Shown here: in pieces, positions 1 to 11,046 of the stretch | How positions within the stretch are numbered: position 1 is the stretch's first letter | Layout of the letters: each line of letters begins with the position of its first letter | Assembly: GCA_024516155.1 (NCBI GenBank) | Contig: JAJJXM010000022.1 | Location: 713,399 to 777,398 of the forward strand | Source: Pyronema omphalodes | Lineage: Eukaryota; Ascomycota; Pezizomycetes; Pezizales; Pyronemataceae | Length of the DNA stretch: 64,000 bases | Direction of reading: 5' to 3' | Notes under the pieces: model-generated | What the model was told of the DNA's origin: nothing | What the model saw: only the letters and a program-made list of their open reading frames with translations | Database searches by the model: none | Position numbers and translations under genes: made by a program

Positions 1-744
1 CATACGATCCCATCCAAAAAACTGTCTAATGTCAATGTCGCAAATTTCCAACGAGCTAACGTTCTTGAATGCAACTAAAGGCACAGCAGTGTCGAATGGG
101 AATTCCTCAAAGCCTTCAACAAGTCTTGCTTTCCTATCGGGTGCCAATCTGAGACACGGGATCTTTGTGAAAGCTGAGTAGAGATACTTTAGATCAGCAT
201 CGAGTGCGGCCTGTGCTTTTGCGTTCCGGCTTTCAATTGAGCCGCCAAAGCCAAAGTTGGACCACATGCTAGACATTCCAGTCATGACACTTCTAACACT
301 GGATACCGAATGCATCGATAGACTGTCGGAGGATCTGTTTCTCCGTGCCGAAGAGTTTAAGAATGAGACATAGTTTGAGGGTGATTCCTGTGCGTGGATA
401 TTTTCTAACCGCACTCCCATTGGTCCAACTTGGATGTTGAGCTCTTCGAAGCGAGTTAGGAGGTAGTAGAGGTGGTGGGGCGTAAGAGAAAGTTTTGCAG
501 GCTTCATAGACCCTGAGGTGAAGGGTAACGAAGGCAGCGAGAAGGTACTGGAAAGTCCACTGCTTGTGGAAACATCGCGACTGGAGGTAGCTATCGGAGT
601 TCTGGGTGATCCTGGAATGTCACTGCCTCGCCGTAAAGGCGCCTTTCTCTGCTGTAGCTGTATTGCATTTGCAAGAGCTTTTTCGTGGGAGCGAACGAAG
701 CCGGCAAGCCGTTTAATAAAAATTTGTCCGTCTTCAGAGTCCAT
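1..744 (-). CDS. Conserved fungal LRR-type protein, N-terminal part (3' end outside window)
   Basis: An uninterrupted minus-strand frame of 248 codons runs from an ATG at 744 to the first base of the window, so the gene continues to the left. The N-terminus begins MDSEDGQIFIKRLAGFVRSH. A Ser/Arg-rich low-complexity stretch follows, then LTPHHLYYLLTRFEELNIQV at about residue 95, and an end ...LEICDIDIRQFFGWDRM at the edge. The layout matches what I remember of fungal leucine-rich-repeat proteins related to LKB1-interacting protein/nischarin-type scaffolds, in which LRRs follow this region. The LRRs themselves would lie outside the window. The frame stays open upstream of this ATG to a TAA near 827 with no other ATG. 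A CTAG acceptor-like site near 810 makes an upstream 5' exon possible, so the start is uncertain. Coding status is seen directly; the family is from memory. Confidence 0.75.
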   Translation of the reverse strand, partial: MDSEDGQIFIKRLAGFVRSHEKALANAIQLQQRKAPLRRGSDIPGSPRTPIATSSRDVSTSSGLSSTFSLPSLPFTSGSMKPAKLSLTPHHLYYLLTRFEELNIQVGPMGVRLENIHAQESPSNYVSFLNSSARRNRSSDSLSMHSVSSVRSVMTGMSSMWSNFGFGGSIESRNAKAQAALDADLKYLYSAFTKIPCLRLAPDRKARLVEGFEEFPFDTAVPLVAFKNVSSLEICDIDIRQFFGWDRM

Positions 745-2421
745 CGGATAACTCAGCGCATAAAGTTGCAGTATGTTCGGGGTGTAGGGTATCGGCTCGA
801 TCCGACTAGAATGTCGTACGGATTAACAAAGGGGGTAGACGGACGGAGTGACGTGGCGGGGAAGGCGAATGGGAAGCGTCTGCGTCTTTTATTTGTTCCT
901 ACGAACGAACGTTTAGCATTTCCTCCCTTCGGCTTGACGCACTTGAGCAAGCGAGCGATGAGCGAGGAGATGAGTTGGTGGAGGATAGGATGAGAGTATG
1001 CAGTGGTTGTTTCCGGGCGTTGTGCTGCTGCTGCTGCTGCTGCTGTACGGTTGACCCGTTTTGTTTTGTCGCAATGAGCACTCACCACACTAAATAATAC
1101 GCGTGAGAACAAAAAAGTCCACGAGGCACACAGGATAATCCGTGTGGGCACAGTATGACTGTTAATCGCTACCAGAGCCTTGTTTGAAGGTAAAATGATG
1201 GTTAAAAATGCCTGACCACGCGCACTTTTGTGAAATTCGTGAGTAAGCTTGGTCGATGACTGTTGTTGGGTTGTGAGTAGGAGTAGTTTCTATCGCCGGA
1301 TTGTTTCGACGGCGAGGGTAGGAATAGGTGTTATTGTTCTATCGCCGGATTTGTTTCGACGGCGAGGTGTAAGCAAGAAGTGACAAATAGCTTCCTGTGT
1401 ATTCTCTAGTTTGGTATTAAGACCCGGGGGGGTTGTCGAGTGATGGTGCTATGGTTGGGTATAACCTCGCTCTGGTTACCGGTGCAGGCTGGCGGGGTGT
1501 GGGGTGTGTTCGATAGTCTAATCGGTAGCGGTAGCAGTGGGTGGTTGCTGCTTGGTTGTGGGTTGGTGGTGGTGGTGATGATGATGATTTAGGCCGGAGA
1601 TCGTAGAATAGGGCGAACGTTCGGACACTCAGTTCGCGGAAGGTGGGAGGGAGGGAGGGAGGGGTCGGGGGTAGGAGGGGGATCGAGTAAGGCAGAATTC
1701 TTTACAGAAATCTATCTTTTTTTCTGCACCTCCGCTCTCATAAACAACCAGCGTATCGCGGGGGGGTGGTGGTGGTGGTGATGGTAGGAGGAGGGGGATA
1801 CCTTCGCTTCGTATCGAGGAGAGAAGAAAAGGAAACGGAGGGTTCTTGCCTGCGATTCACGTTGGAAGGGGGCCGTGCTAGTATAGATACTCTAGTCTCA
1901 CTGCTCAGTTTTGACTTGTCTGTTCTGCACTACAGTACTAAGCTACTAGCTGCGAACACCACACCCACCTTCGCCAGCTTTTGCTTCACGCACACGCAGC
2001 CCAGGAGATGGGAGGAGGGAGGGAGAAGGAGAAGTGGGTGCGAGTATGTCTGTGTGTATGTGTATGTCTGTGTGTATGTGATGTATGGATGGTACAGCAA
2101 AGTAACGAGGAGTTGTCGTCCACGAGTAACAATCAACGAATTCTTGTCGGATAGAAAATGGAAGAAAAAAAAATAATCAGCTAAAAACCTGAGGAATTAT
2201 GTGATACAGTTAAAGATGATGATACAGCAATGCAGAGCATCACAGATGGTGTATGTACTCCAGCCTGCTCTGTGAATAGTGGCAATGACAGAGATGCAAG
2301 ACAGATGGATGCAGAAGAAGAAGAAAAAGCAGGCGATTCCTATGTATGTAACCAGTCTCTCCCTATTATTTTCCTCCTACTCTGTCCTACTTTCTCCCTC
2401 TGAAGTTCTCCCGTCCATCCT

Positions 2422-2484
2422 ACTCCCTCCCTCTCCCTCTCCCTCCCTCCCTCCCTCCCTCCCTACCTCCCTCCCTACCTCCCA
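2422..2484. repeat. CCCT-rich microsatellite
   Basis: This is an irregular array of CTCC/CCCT words on the plus strand, with two TA-containing interruptions near its right end. Confidence 0.85.
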
Positions 2485-3071
2485 CTTAAAACATTTTCCC
2501 TTGTGGTTCCGTTTTTCACACAGAAACTGTAACCACCTACTACAACCATACCTCCTTTCCTTTGCCGTTGGGTGCAATTTGCATTTTCCATGCACACAGC
2601 CGATTACACATACGCAGCTCACGCCAGCACTGCCAGTAGGCTCCAGACCAGCCGACGTTAAAAGGTAGGATGACCGCACAGAGCAGGAAGCAAGCAAGCA
2701 CGGGATTAATGTGTTTGCAGCCGGGGGGTTGGCAGCAAAGAAGCAAGTAAAGCAAGGCGAGCATTAAAGGCAGAGTAAAAGTGAAGCAAAGCGACGCAAA
2801 GCAAAGCAAAGCAAAGCAGAGCAGAGCATTTTACGAAGCAGAAGAATCGAAACATCAACATCAACATCAACACCAACACCCAGTCGATCCGATTATTCAA
2901 CAGAATCCCAATCAATATATATTACTTATGCCTAGCATACAAGCATTCCAACAGAACCAAAGAACAGCAAAAAAAACCTCCTATGATGCATCCTCCAAAA
3001 ACTCTCCGGATGCTATGGATATGGTGCTATGGATATGAATGATATCTGTAATGTAATTCCCATCTCTTCTT

Positions 3072-3111
3072 ATCCTCCTCCTCCTCCTCACCCCCCCCCC
3101 CCCCCCCCCCC
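3072..3111. repeat. (TCC)n followed by a C homopolymer
   Basis: About six TCC units lead into a run of about 21 C. Assembly length across such a run is unreliable. Confidence 0.85.
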
Positions 3112-3269
3112 ACCCACCTTCGCCCGGCGCCTACATACATACATCCATACATCACAACCATCTGTATGTATGACCTATGTGACACCACCGGCGCCAAGCC
3201 GAGGCGCATAGCGTGCAGCATGCAGGGTGCTAATCTACGCCCCAGCAGCACCGACCAGTTGAAGGTGGT

Positions 3270-3435
3270 GACCTGGGAGCCCTGGGAGCCCGGGGAGAGC
3301 AGGGAGCCCGGGGTGAGCAGGGTGCCCGGGGTGAGCAAAGTGACCAGGGTGAGCAGGGTGCCCGGCTGGGGTGAGTAGTGAGCAAAGGGACCAGGGTGAG
3401 TAGTGAGCAAAGGGACCAGGGAGCCCAGGGAGCAA
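3270..3435. repeat. GTGAGCAGGGTGCCCGG-type minisatellite
   Basis: Imperfect copies of a GC-rich unit of about 18 bp (GGTGAGCAGGGTGCCCGG and variants with AAAGTGACCA) are tandemly arranged. In the reverse frames they create Pro-rich repeat ORFs that I regard as spurious. Confidence 0.8.
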
Positions 3436-4374
3436 AACAAAAGAACAAAGTGAACACCACCGAGAAGTTAGAAGAACCCTGTCATCAGCTACATACGGTG
3501 TAGATCCGGATTCCGTAGCAGCGTCGCGAGCTCAAAGTCTGGGAAAGGAATGGGAAATGCTAAAGGTCAGGAAAAGGAAAAGGAAATGCTAAAGGAAAAG
3601 GAAATGCTAAAGGAAATACTAAAGGAAAGCTTTCGTTTATCACTTATAGATAGATTCCTTTGAAGATGCAAGATGCAAGATGGAAGATGAAAACACCCAA
3701 AATAAGTTACAAACTACGGTGCTATGTATATCAGTACTAGTATGTACGAGCACACCATGTACTTTTACAACTCAGCTGAAGAAAATTGCTATGGATGTAT
3801 ATACACGACTGTATGTAGAATCGATGTCTCAGAACAGCTGTGTGTGTATGTACAGGTGTATGTACACAGGGGGGCGAGGATGGAAGGGAAGGAGGGGAGG
3901 CGAAAATTATGTAAACTAACGGTTTATAAAATTGACTAAATAAAAAACTATTTGTGACATCAGACATCAGACATCATCCTCCTACCACTACTACTACTAC
4001 CCACTACTACCCACTACCCACTACCCACTACTACCAGCTGTGATCATATAGTCGACATACAACCACTACCAGCTACCAGCTACCAGCTACCGGCTACTAC
4101 GCAGCAGAAGTCACCACGGTGCGCATTACGAAATACCTACAGGCTACAGGCAACAGGCTAGTATACAGCGCCGTGCGCAAAACAAAAGCCCCAACAAAGC
4201 CAAATAAAAATAAAAACCCAGAACCAAAGCACAAATCACAAAGCCAAAACAAAAGCCCAAACAAAAACAAAAAGTATATTGCCGGGTATGTAGGTAATAG
4301 GTATACATATACATATACATATGTCAACCACTTTATTCAGATATGTCAATCACTTTATTTACCCATACACACGC

Positions 4375-4409
<35 letters not shown>

Positions 4410-4509
4410 TACATACATACACACGCATCAACCCTTCTTCTCTCGGAAGTTTTGGAAGCTTGAAGTTTCGAAGTTTCGAATACATAGTTGCGCATGCTAT
4501 GGTATAGGC

Positions 4510-4618
4510 AGGTAGGCAGGTAGGTAGGTAGGTAGGTAGGTAGGTAGGTAGGTAGGTAGGTAGGTAGGTAGGTAGGTAGGTAGGTAGGTAGGTAGGTAGG
4601 TAGGTAGGTAGGTAGGTA
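4510..4618. repeat. (TAGG)n tetranucleotide array
   Basis: About 27 near-perfect TAGG units run without interruption after two GGCA variants. The reverse strand reads as an LPTY repeat ORF, which is an artefact. Confidence 0.9.
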
Positions 4619-5147
4619 CATATGCCAGACGTACATATGTAGTAGCTAATTTCCTATAAACTTCTTACTTCTTACTTTTTGATTTTGAGATGGTACGGCG
4701 TAACGGAGGATAGAGCTGAGTATAGAGCACATCGCACATCACATCACAGCGTACAAACACATCACATCACAGCGTACAAACACAAGCCCATACAAGCCCA
4801 TAAGCCCATACAACATCGCACACATTACACATCACACATCACGGCACACAAACATCCCACAGACCATAAAAAGTTTCCCGGCTATGCTATGCTATGATAT
4901 GATATGATATGATATAATATGGAGAAGCTGACCTATGTTCCTGTGTTCCTGTGTGATGGCTTTGGGTATATGGTATGGTATGGTATGGTATGCCATGGTA
5001 TAGTATTTTAGTTAAGACAAAATAACAGAAATAACTGAAATCACCGAGAACTTCCACAGTATGCGAGATAGGATGCGGGATGCGGGATGCGGGATAAGAT
5101 AGAGATCTCTTTACTATAGAATTGTAGTGAATGGATTTAGTTTCCGA

Positions 5148-5164
5148 GGGGGGGGGGGGGGGGG
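5148..5164. repeat. G homopolymer of about 17
   Basis: An uninterrupted G run in non-coding DNA. A similar run lies at 5775-5792. Confidence 0.85.
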
Positions 5165-5654
5165 ATGCCATGGTACTGTGTTTAGAGACCGAACTATGCA
5201 GATTATAACTATTAACTATTAACTATTAACTATTAACTAAGGAAATCATATACCATATGTCATAGTAGATCCTTTAACCTCCTTTGAAAGGATTCTCAGA
5301 CTCCTTATATACGGTGGGTCCTGGGAGTAGATGGCGGTATAAGTAGTTTCCTGGTTTTTTGGTTCCCTGGTTCCCTGGTTGAGGAGTTGAGGAGTTAAGG
5401 AATTAACGATGTCATAGCTGTCATAGCTGCCATAGCCGCCACACTCACCAGCACCGGCTGTAGGAACATTGACACTGTATACGATAGATGGGGAGAAAGC
5501 ACAGATACTAAAGAAACCAAGGGTCCTGGATCAGGATCAGCATACTAAGGACTATAGTATTAACCCACAGTTTTGTGACGCACGGTGTATAGAGGCTGAG
5601 ATTTAGGTTGAGGTTGAGGTTGAGATTAGGTTAGTTAGGTTATGTTAGGTTAGG

Positions 5655-5760
5655 TTATGTGGGTTCCCTGGGGCCTGGGACCTGGGTTTCCTGGACCTGG
5701 GTTTTCTGGGGTTTCTGGAGTTTCTGGGGTTTCTGGGGTTTCTGAGGTTTCTGGGTATGT
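5655..5760. repeat. GGGGTTTCT minisatellite
   Basis: Tandem 9-12 bp variants of CTGGGGTTTCTGG lie directly after an irregular TTAGG-rich stretch (5600-5655) and just before a second G run. Confidence 0.75.
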
Positions 5761-6324
5761 ATGTATGTAGGGGCGGGGGGGGGGGGGGGGGGCGGGGTTT
5801 CTTTTCTTTTTTTTCGGTTTATGAAGTTGCGGGTTGCAGGTTGCGGGTATGCATCTAGTGTATGTATATACAAGACTAATTGCTACTATACAGTACCTAC
5901 GTCTATAGGTAAAATTCCCCAGCTACCATGGATATCATATCCTTCCAGACAGGCTACAATTGCAATGTTACTAGGCTTCAGATAGTATATGATGCTATAT
6001 ACAGCTGGATTATTGTATAGCTCTAATACTACTCTGGATTTTTTAGAGTTTTTGAATGCACTTGATGGTCTCTGGTCTTCATGGTTTAGTACGGTGCTCA
6101 TGTGGTGGTGATATGCCCCTAATGTTACCTGTTATCCGTTGTCTGTTATCCGTTGTCTATTGTCTGTTACCTGTCGTCTAGAACTTTGAAGATACCGATA
6201 TTGATACCAATATCAAGTTCCCGGGATTAGACCTTGGACCGGGCTAAGTAACCAAGGACTGAAACAAAAAAGCACCTGCTGCGAGTGTTTTTTGTTCTGA
6301 TGTTGAGCAAATTTCTTTCGGCTG

Positions 6325-6500
6325 CATAGGGATGGGTTTGGTTGTAGGTATAGGTATAGGGAGGGGTTTGGTTATAGGGAAAGGGATGTGGATAGGGATG
6401 TGTATAGGGATGTGTATAGGGATGTGTATAGGGACGCGTACAAGGACTGGTTCAGTCATAGGTATAGGGATGTGTATAAGGACTGGTTCAGTCATAGATA
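6325..6500. repeat. GGGATGTGTATA 12-bp minisatellite
   Basis: Four clean copies at about 6385-6435 are flanked by degenerate GTATAGGGA words. The unit length is a multiple of three, so the array is open in several frames and produces long but spurious repeat ORFs on both strands. Confidence 0.8.
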
Positions 6501-9500
6501 TAGGGACATGTATACGAACGCCTATAGGGATATGTATCCCTAAGGGCCCCAAAAAAAAACTACATATCCCTAAAACCACAACTACACAAGCTACATCCAG
6601 GGATATCTCAGGAGACCGGGTATGATGTAGTTTCTGCAACCAACCATAAGATGAAAGAAAATGAAATGACTATAATCTCGCTTATTTTTTTTTTTTTTTT
6701 GGTTTTTCGCTTATGTTGCACTAAACACTAAGCACCAAGCACCAAACACCGAGCACGAGCACCAAACACTAAGTACCAAACACCGAGAAGCAGAATAAAA
6801 TTACATACCTAGGGAGTAAAAAGTAAAATTTAAAAGCTAAGATGAGAATGAGGATGTAAATAACATCTCGGGTGGGCAGGTAGAAAGGTAAAAAGTACGT
6901 ATCACAGTATCACAGTGTCACGGTGTTACAATGTTACAATGTTACAATGTTTTAGTTTCATAGTTTCACTTTACAGTATTGGTGTTACAGTGTCTTGGAG
7001 AATTCTATGGAATTTTATAGAGATCGAAAGTTCTATGGAGTTCTATGGGATTCTATTGCAGTGTTTGGATTCTGGATTCTGGATTCGTTCAAGGCCCTTT
7101 GATGTTGCAATTTGCTATTGCTGTAGTTATCAACTTCACGGCCTTCACGGCCTTCACACCTTCAACCAATCACACCATTACGCCACTTGAGACCTCATGG
7201 ATACCATACCCTTACCTCACGTATTATTTTACAGTATTTGATTTATTTCCTGGGCCCGGGTATATAAACCAGTACCTTTTGCTGCTGTAATTTTTGCTCT
7301 ACATTCTACCAGCAAGTAAGTAAATAAGATGGAATATTCACAACCATCGACATACATAAAACGTATTCAAAACAAGACAAAATAACAAGTACCATAAAAA
7401 GGGCACCAGTACCAGGGTACGATGCTGTGGTTACGCTCTTATAGCTAGATCTCCAGAATTTGGAGTTTGGAGTTGAAGTTCTAAACTCTGATGCTGAACC
7501 AGTACCTACTGTATGATAACAACAACAGAATAACGACGGTTGAGATGTAACATCGATAAGAAATAGACACTACTGTATAAAATATATCCACATTTACATT
7601 GCATACCCGTCAATCCAAACTCATAACCGAGACCCATACCATACCATACCATAACCTTCCCGCTACCCCATATCAGCAAGCGGGTATATCTACAGACCCG
7701 GTATTTATGTTCACCATAGCCCGGTACACCGTATTGTACACGCATACCATACCGGGTATGGGGTAAACTTAGCTTCCCCATAGCTCCATACATACCATAC
7801 ATACATACCAACGACCATATCTCCGCGGCTATCGCTAGTGCGTGTGCGGCAGATAGGGTCTATTATTAACTCCGAGATACCGACGAGGACACGTCAACTT
7901 TGTGTGTGTACATATATACTTATCGGTATCGATAATGATAATGATGTCTTGGATGTGGTGGGTGGATTTGTATGTGTGGGTATGTAGTTTGTGGTATGTA
8001 GACCGGTTGTGGGGTTAGAGTTCGGGGTTCTGTAGCTGTGGCTGTGGCTGTATACTAGCTGTGAACTAGCTGTATCGCCGCGTCTCCGCGTCTCCGCTGC
8101 TCCGCAACCCCGCAACTCCACCTACAATGTTGCCGCGTTTGATTGAAGCTGCTGGGTGTAGGTTCGAGAAAAATATCCTGATGTTGATGTTGATGCATTA
8201 TTGTATTCTGTTTTATTTTATTTTGCGTAGAAGTAGACGGAAGCGTATACCCTAGACAAACCAATCATTTTATTTTCCTGTACTAGCCACAAGAATACCC
8301 CGTTAAACGTTCATCCAATATATACAACTGTATATATCCAATCATACACAGTTTTGCCAGCTTGAAATTCAAAATTACATCTCAAAACCTAGTCATCGTG
8401 ATCGTTATTATCATTATTATCATTATTCATCGTATGTGTATATGTATGTTATAACAGGCTGTTGCTATATAACATACATATCAGTCAACAAATTCCTGGA
8501 ATTTCTCATATAAATATAAAACCTAACCATCCATATGATACATACACAACACTCCAGCAGAAGTAGTAGCAGCAGCACAATCAATCCAAGACATCCCCAC
8601 AAATCCGAAACCTTCCATAACCAATAGGATGATATACAGAACCACCCCAGAAGCAGCGACGCGTTTCTGTACAGTACATATATACTCCGCACACCATCGA
8701 TATCTCGTCTCTTATATATATGTAATCTATTTCCTCGCTGTCCTGTCTCAGACTCTGAGACTCTCAGCTCTGTCCTTGTTTTTTGGTGTTTGGTTTTTAC
8801 ATCTGATCTGTACAAATCATAGTCCGGAACATAGAATTAGACAGCGTATAGAGCGTATAAAGCATATAGAGCATATAGAGCATATACAGCATATACAAAA
8901 CCCGATCAATAGTAATAAACCACCATCATGGTGTTTTCTGTTCACGGTTAGCTTCCGGATCGTCTCGGGGTCCGGGGAAGCTATGCCATATGGTGCATTG
9001 GTGCATTGGTGCTGCAACGTAGCTGGCACCGCTGCATCTACAGCTGAGATATCTATGTGCTAGGTGTAGACTACCTACCTACATAGTAATAAGTATATCG
9101 CTAGCTGGATAGATAGCTATGTATACTTAACACTAACAGCAGCTAGTATCTGGTGGTATTAGTTATAGTTATAAGCAGTATCATACATATCTATGCTGCA
9201 CATTATATAGCTGCTAGATTGATATGATTAATAAGGTAGGTATTGGAGCAGAGAGGAAATAGAAATAAGGGTGGAGAGGTAGAAAGATTGATATGAATGG
9301 TGGAAGACTTGAGAGGAAATCTTCCCATACGGTGGAAGTTAGTTGGGAGGAAGTTGAGGAATGGATATTAGATAGATAGATAGACATAACGATCTTCATT
9401 AGATTCATTCAAGGGAAAGAGAAAGAAGTTGAGAATGATCATTAGCCGGTAATAGGTATGTTCTACATATGTATGTGGGGGGTGGATCATGGGTATTTCT

Positions 9501-10539
9501 AAGGTTTGCAAGTCTCGAACGTACATGGTAATCACGTATCCCCGATCTGATCTCAAATCCAATCTCATGCAACTACAGTTTGTACGCGATTCATATACCT
9601 TCTATGGCGTTACTTTATCTATAGTCCCTTTACTGAGTCTACTCACCACCATGATTTTGCCTTCGTTAAGTTGGTTTCTTTCTTTCCTTTTTCCCCTCTC
9701 TCTTGTCTGAAGAAAACAGCTTCATCATCTACTACATCCGCCACGGTCTCTTTCAAATGCAATATTTTTCCATAGGTTATGGAGCCCATATCCTATATAG
9801 AAGCTAGATATGAAATAATAGTTACAGGTATGATGAATTTATCTTTTATCTACCTTGCTAGGTATATATATACATTATCCCACATGGATATGCATATTCA
9901 TTTCCATTTTCTTTCCATTCCCAGGAAACCGCAACCATGTGTATGTGTATGTGTGTATGTGTATGTGGTGGGGAGGGGGGGGGGGGGGTTGATAGAGGAT
10001 AGAGGATAGAGGATAGAAATATCGATCTCGATATCGATATCTTGCACCCTTTTCTCTTCCTCTTTTCTCTTCCTCTTTCTCTTTATTCATCTTCTATCTC
10101 CTATGGCTTGCATCATCATGTTATCCTTAGCGGAAATATCGGAGCTCCATCCCGTCATCCCGTCATCCCGCCAGACTGCCCGCGATATCCCCGCATTTCG
10201 TTTCCAAGATCGATGTAGGTATGCTGTCTATGGTGCATATACCGGCAGTCTGGCCGTACTGTTTGTAGTGCTGTGTTGTCATGTAGATGGGGTGGCTACG
10301 CTATGGAGATGCGATATGATATGATATGATATGATATGATGCGATATGATATGATGGATGGACGAGTGGATGGATGGATAGATTGATGTGCATTACCCCC
10401 CCTCTAATGAAATCGATCGATTGTATGCCCACCATATGTGTATAGTGGCATGTCACGTGAATGTGTAGAAAATGCGGGGTCAGCGTTGGCGCGGTCAGGG
10501 TCTCGTCTCGTCTTGTTTTCTGTCGCTTCGAGCTTCGAG

Positions 10540-10735
10540 CTTCTGCCTTGACTTGATGACTTGTTTCCCTGATCTTCGGATTCCTTGTTTCCTTGCTTCC
10601 TTGATGACTTGATGACTTGTTGACTTGTTGATCTGCTTAATCTGCTGACTTACTTGATGACTTGATAATTTGATGACGGATGACTTTGTTGATTTGCTGG
10701 CTTACTTGATGGCTGCTGACTTGCCTTTTCACTTA
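10540..10735. repeat. TTGATGACTTG minisatellite, degenerate
   Basis: Many imperfect copies of CTTGATGACTTG / TTGTTGACTTG are spaced through about 200 bp. Confidence 0.7.
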
Positions 10736-11014
10736 CGCAGTATACGGTGCATAGGTTCATTGGTTCTGGATCATGCGGCTTGTTGTGTATATCCGGTTAT
10801 GTCTTCAACTTTCATGAGCTTTACGGTACCTCTCTAACCTTATCCATCCATCTTTCCATCTTTCCATCTTTCTATACATCCATTTTCATCTTACAGTCGG
10901 TCGGTCATCCAAATAATCTGGTGAATATGATATGACATGCCACCATATGTATTCGGGTATATATTCCGGCAAGCCATCCGTACCGAACCTACATACATAA
11001 TCTAATCAATCACC

Positions 11015-11046
11015 ACCATCATCATCATCATCATCATCATCATCAT
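11015..11046. repeat. (CAT)n microsatellite
   Basis: Roughly ten perfect CAT units, preceded by two CAC variants. Confidence 0.9.

Noticed and set aside
5600..5655. TTAGG-like words that could be an interstitial telomere
   Set aside because: Units are five bases and irregular (TTAGG, TTATG), unlike the perfect TTAGGG of the real telomere. They fit the general microsatellite background.
6244..6639. Long ORFs on both strands with GMCI or HIPI repeats
   Set aside because: Produced by a 12-bp tandem repeat, whose length keeps all frames periodic.
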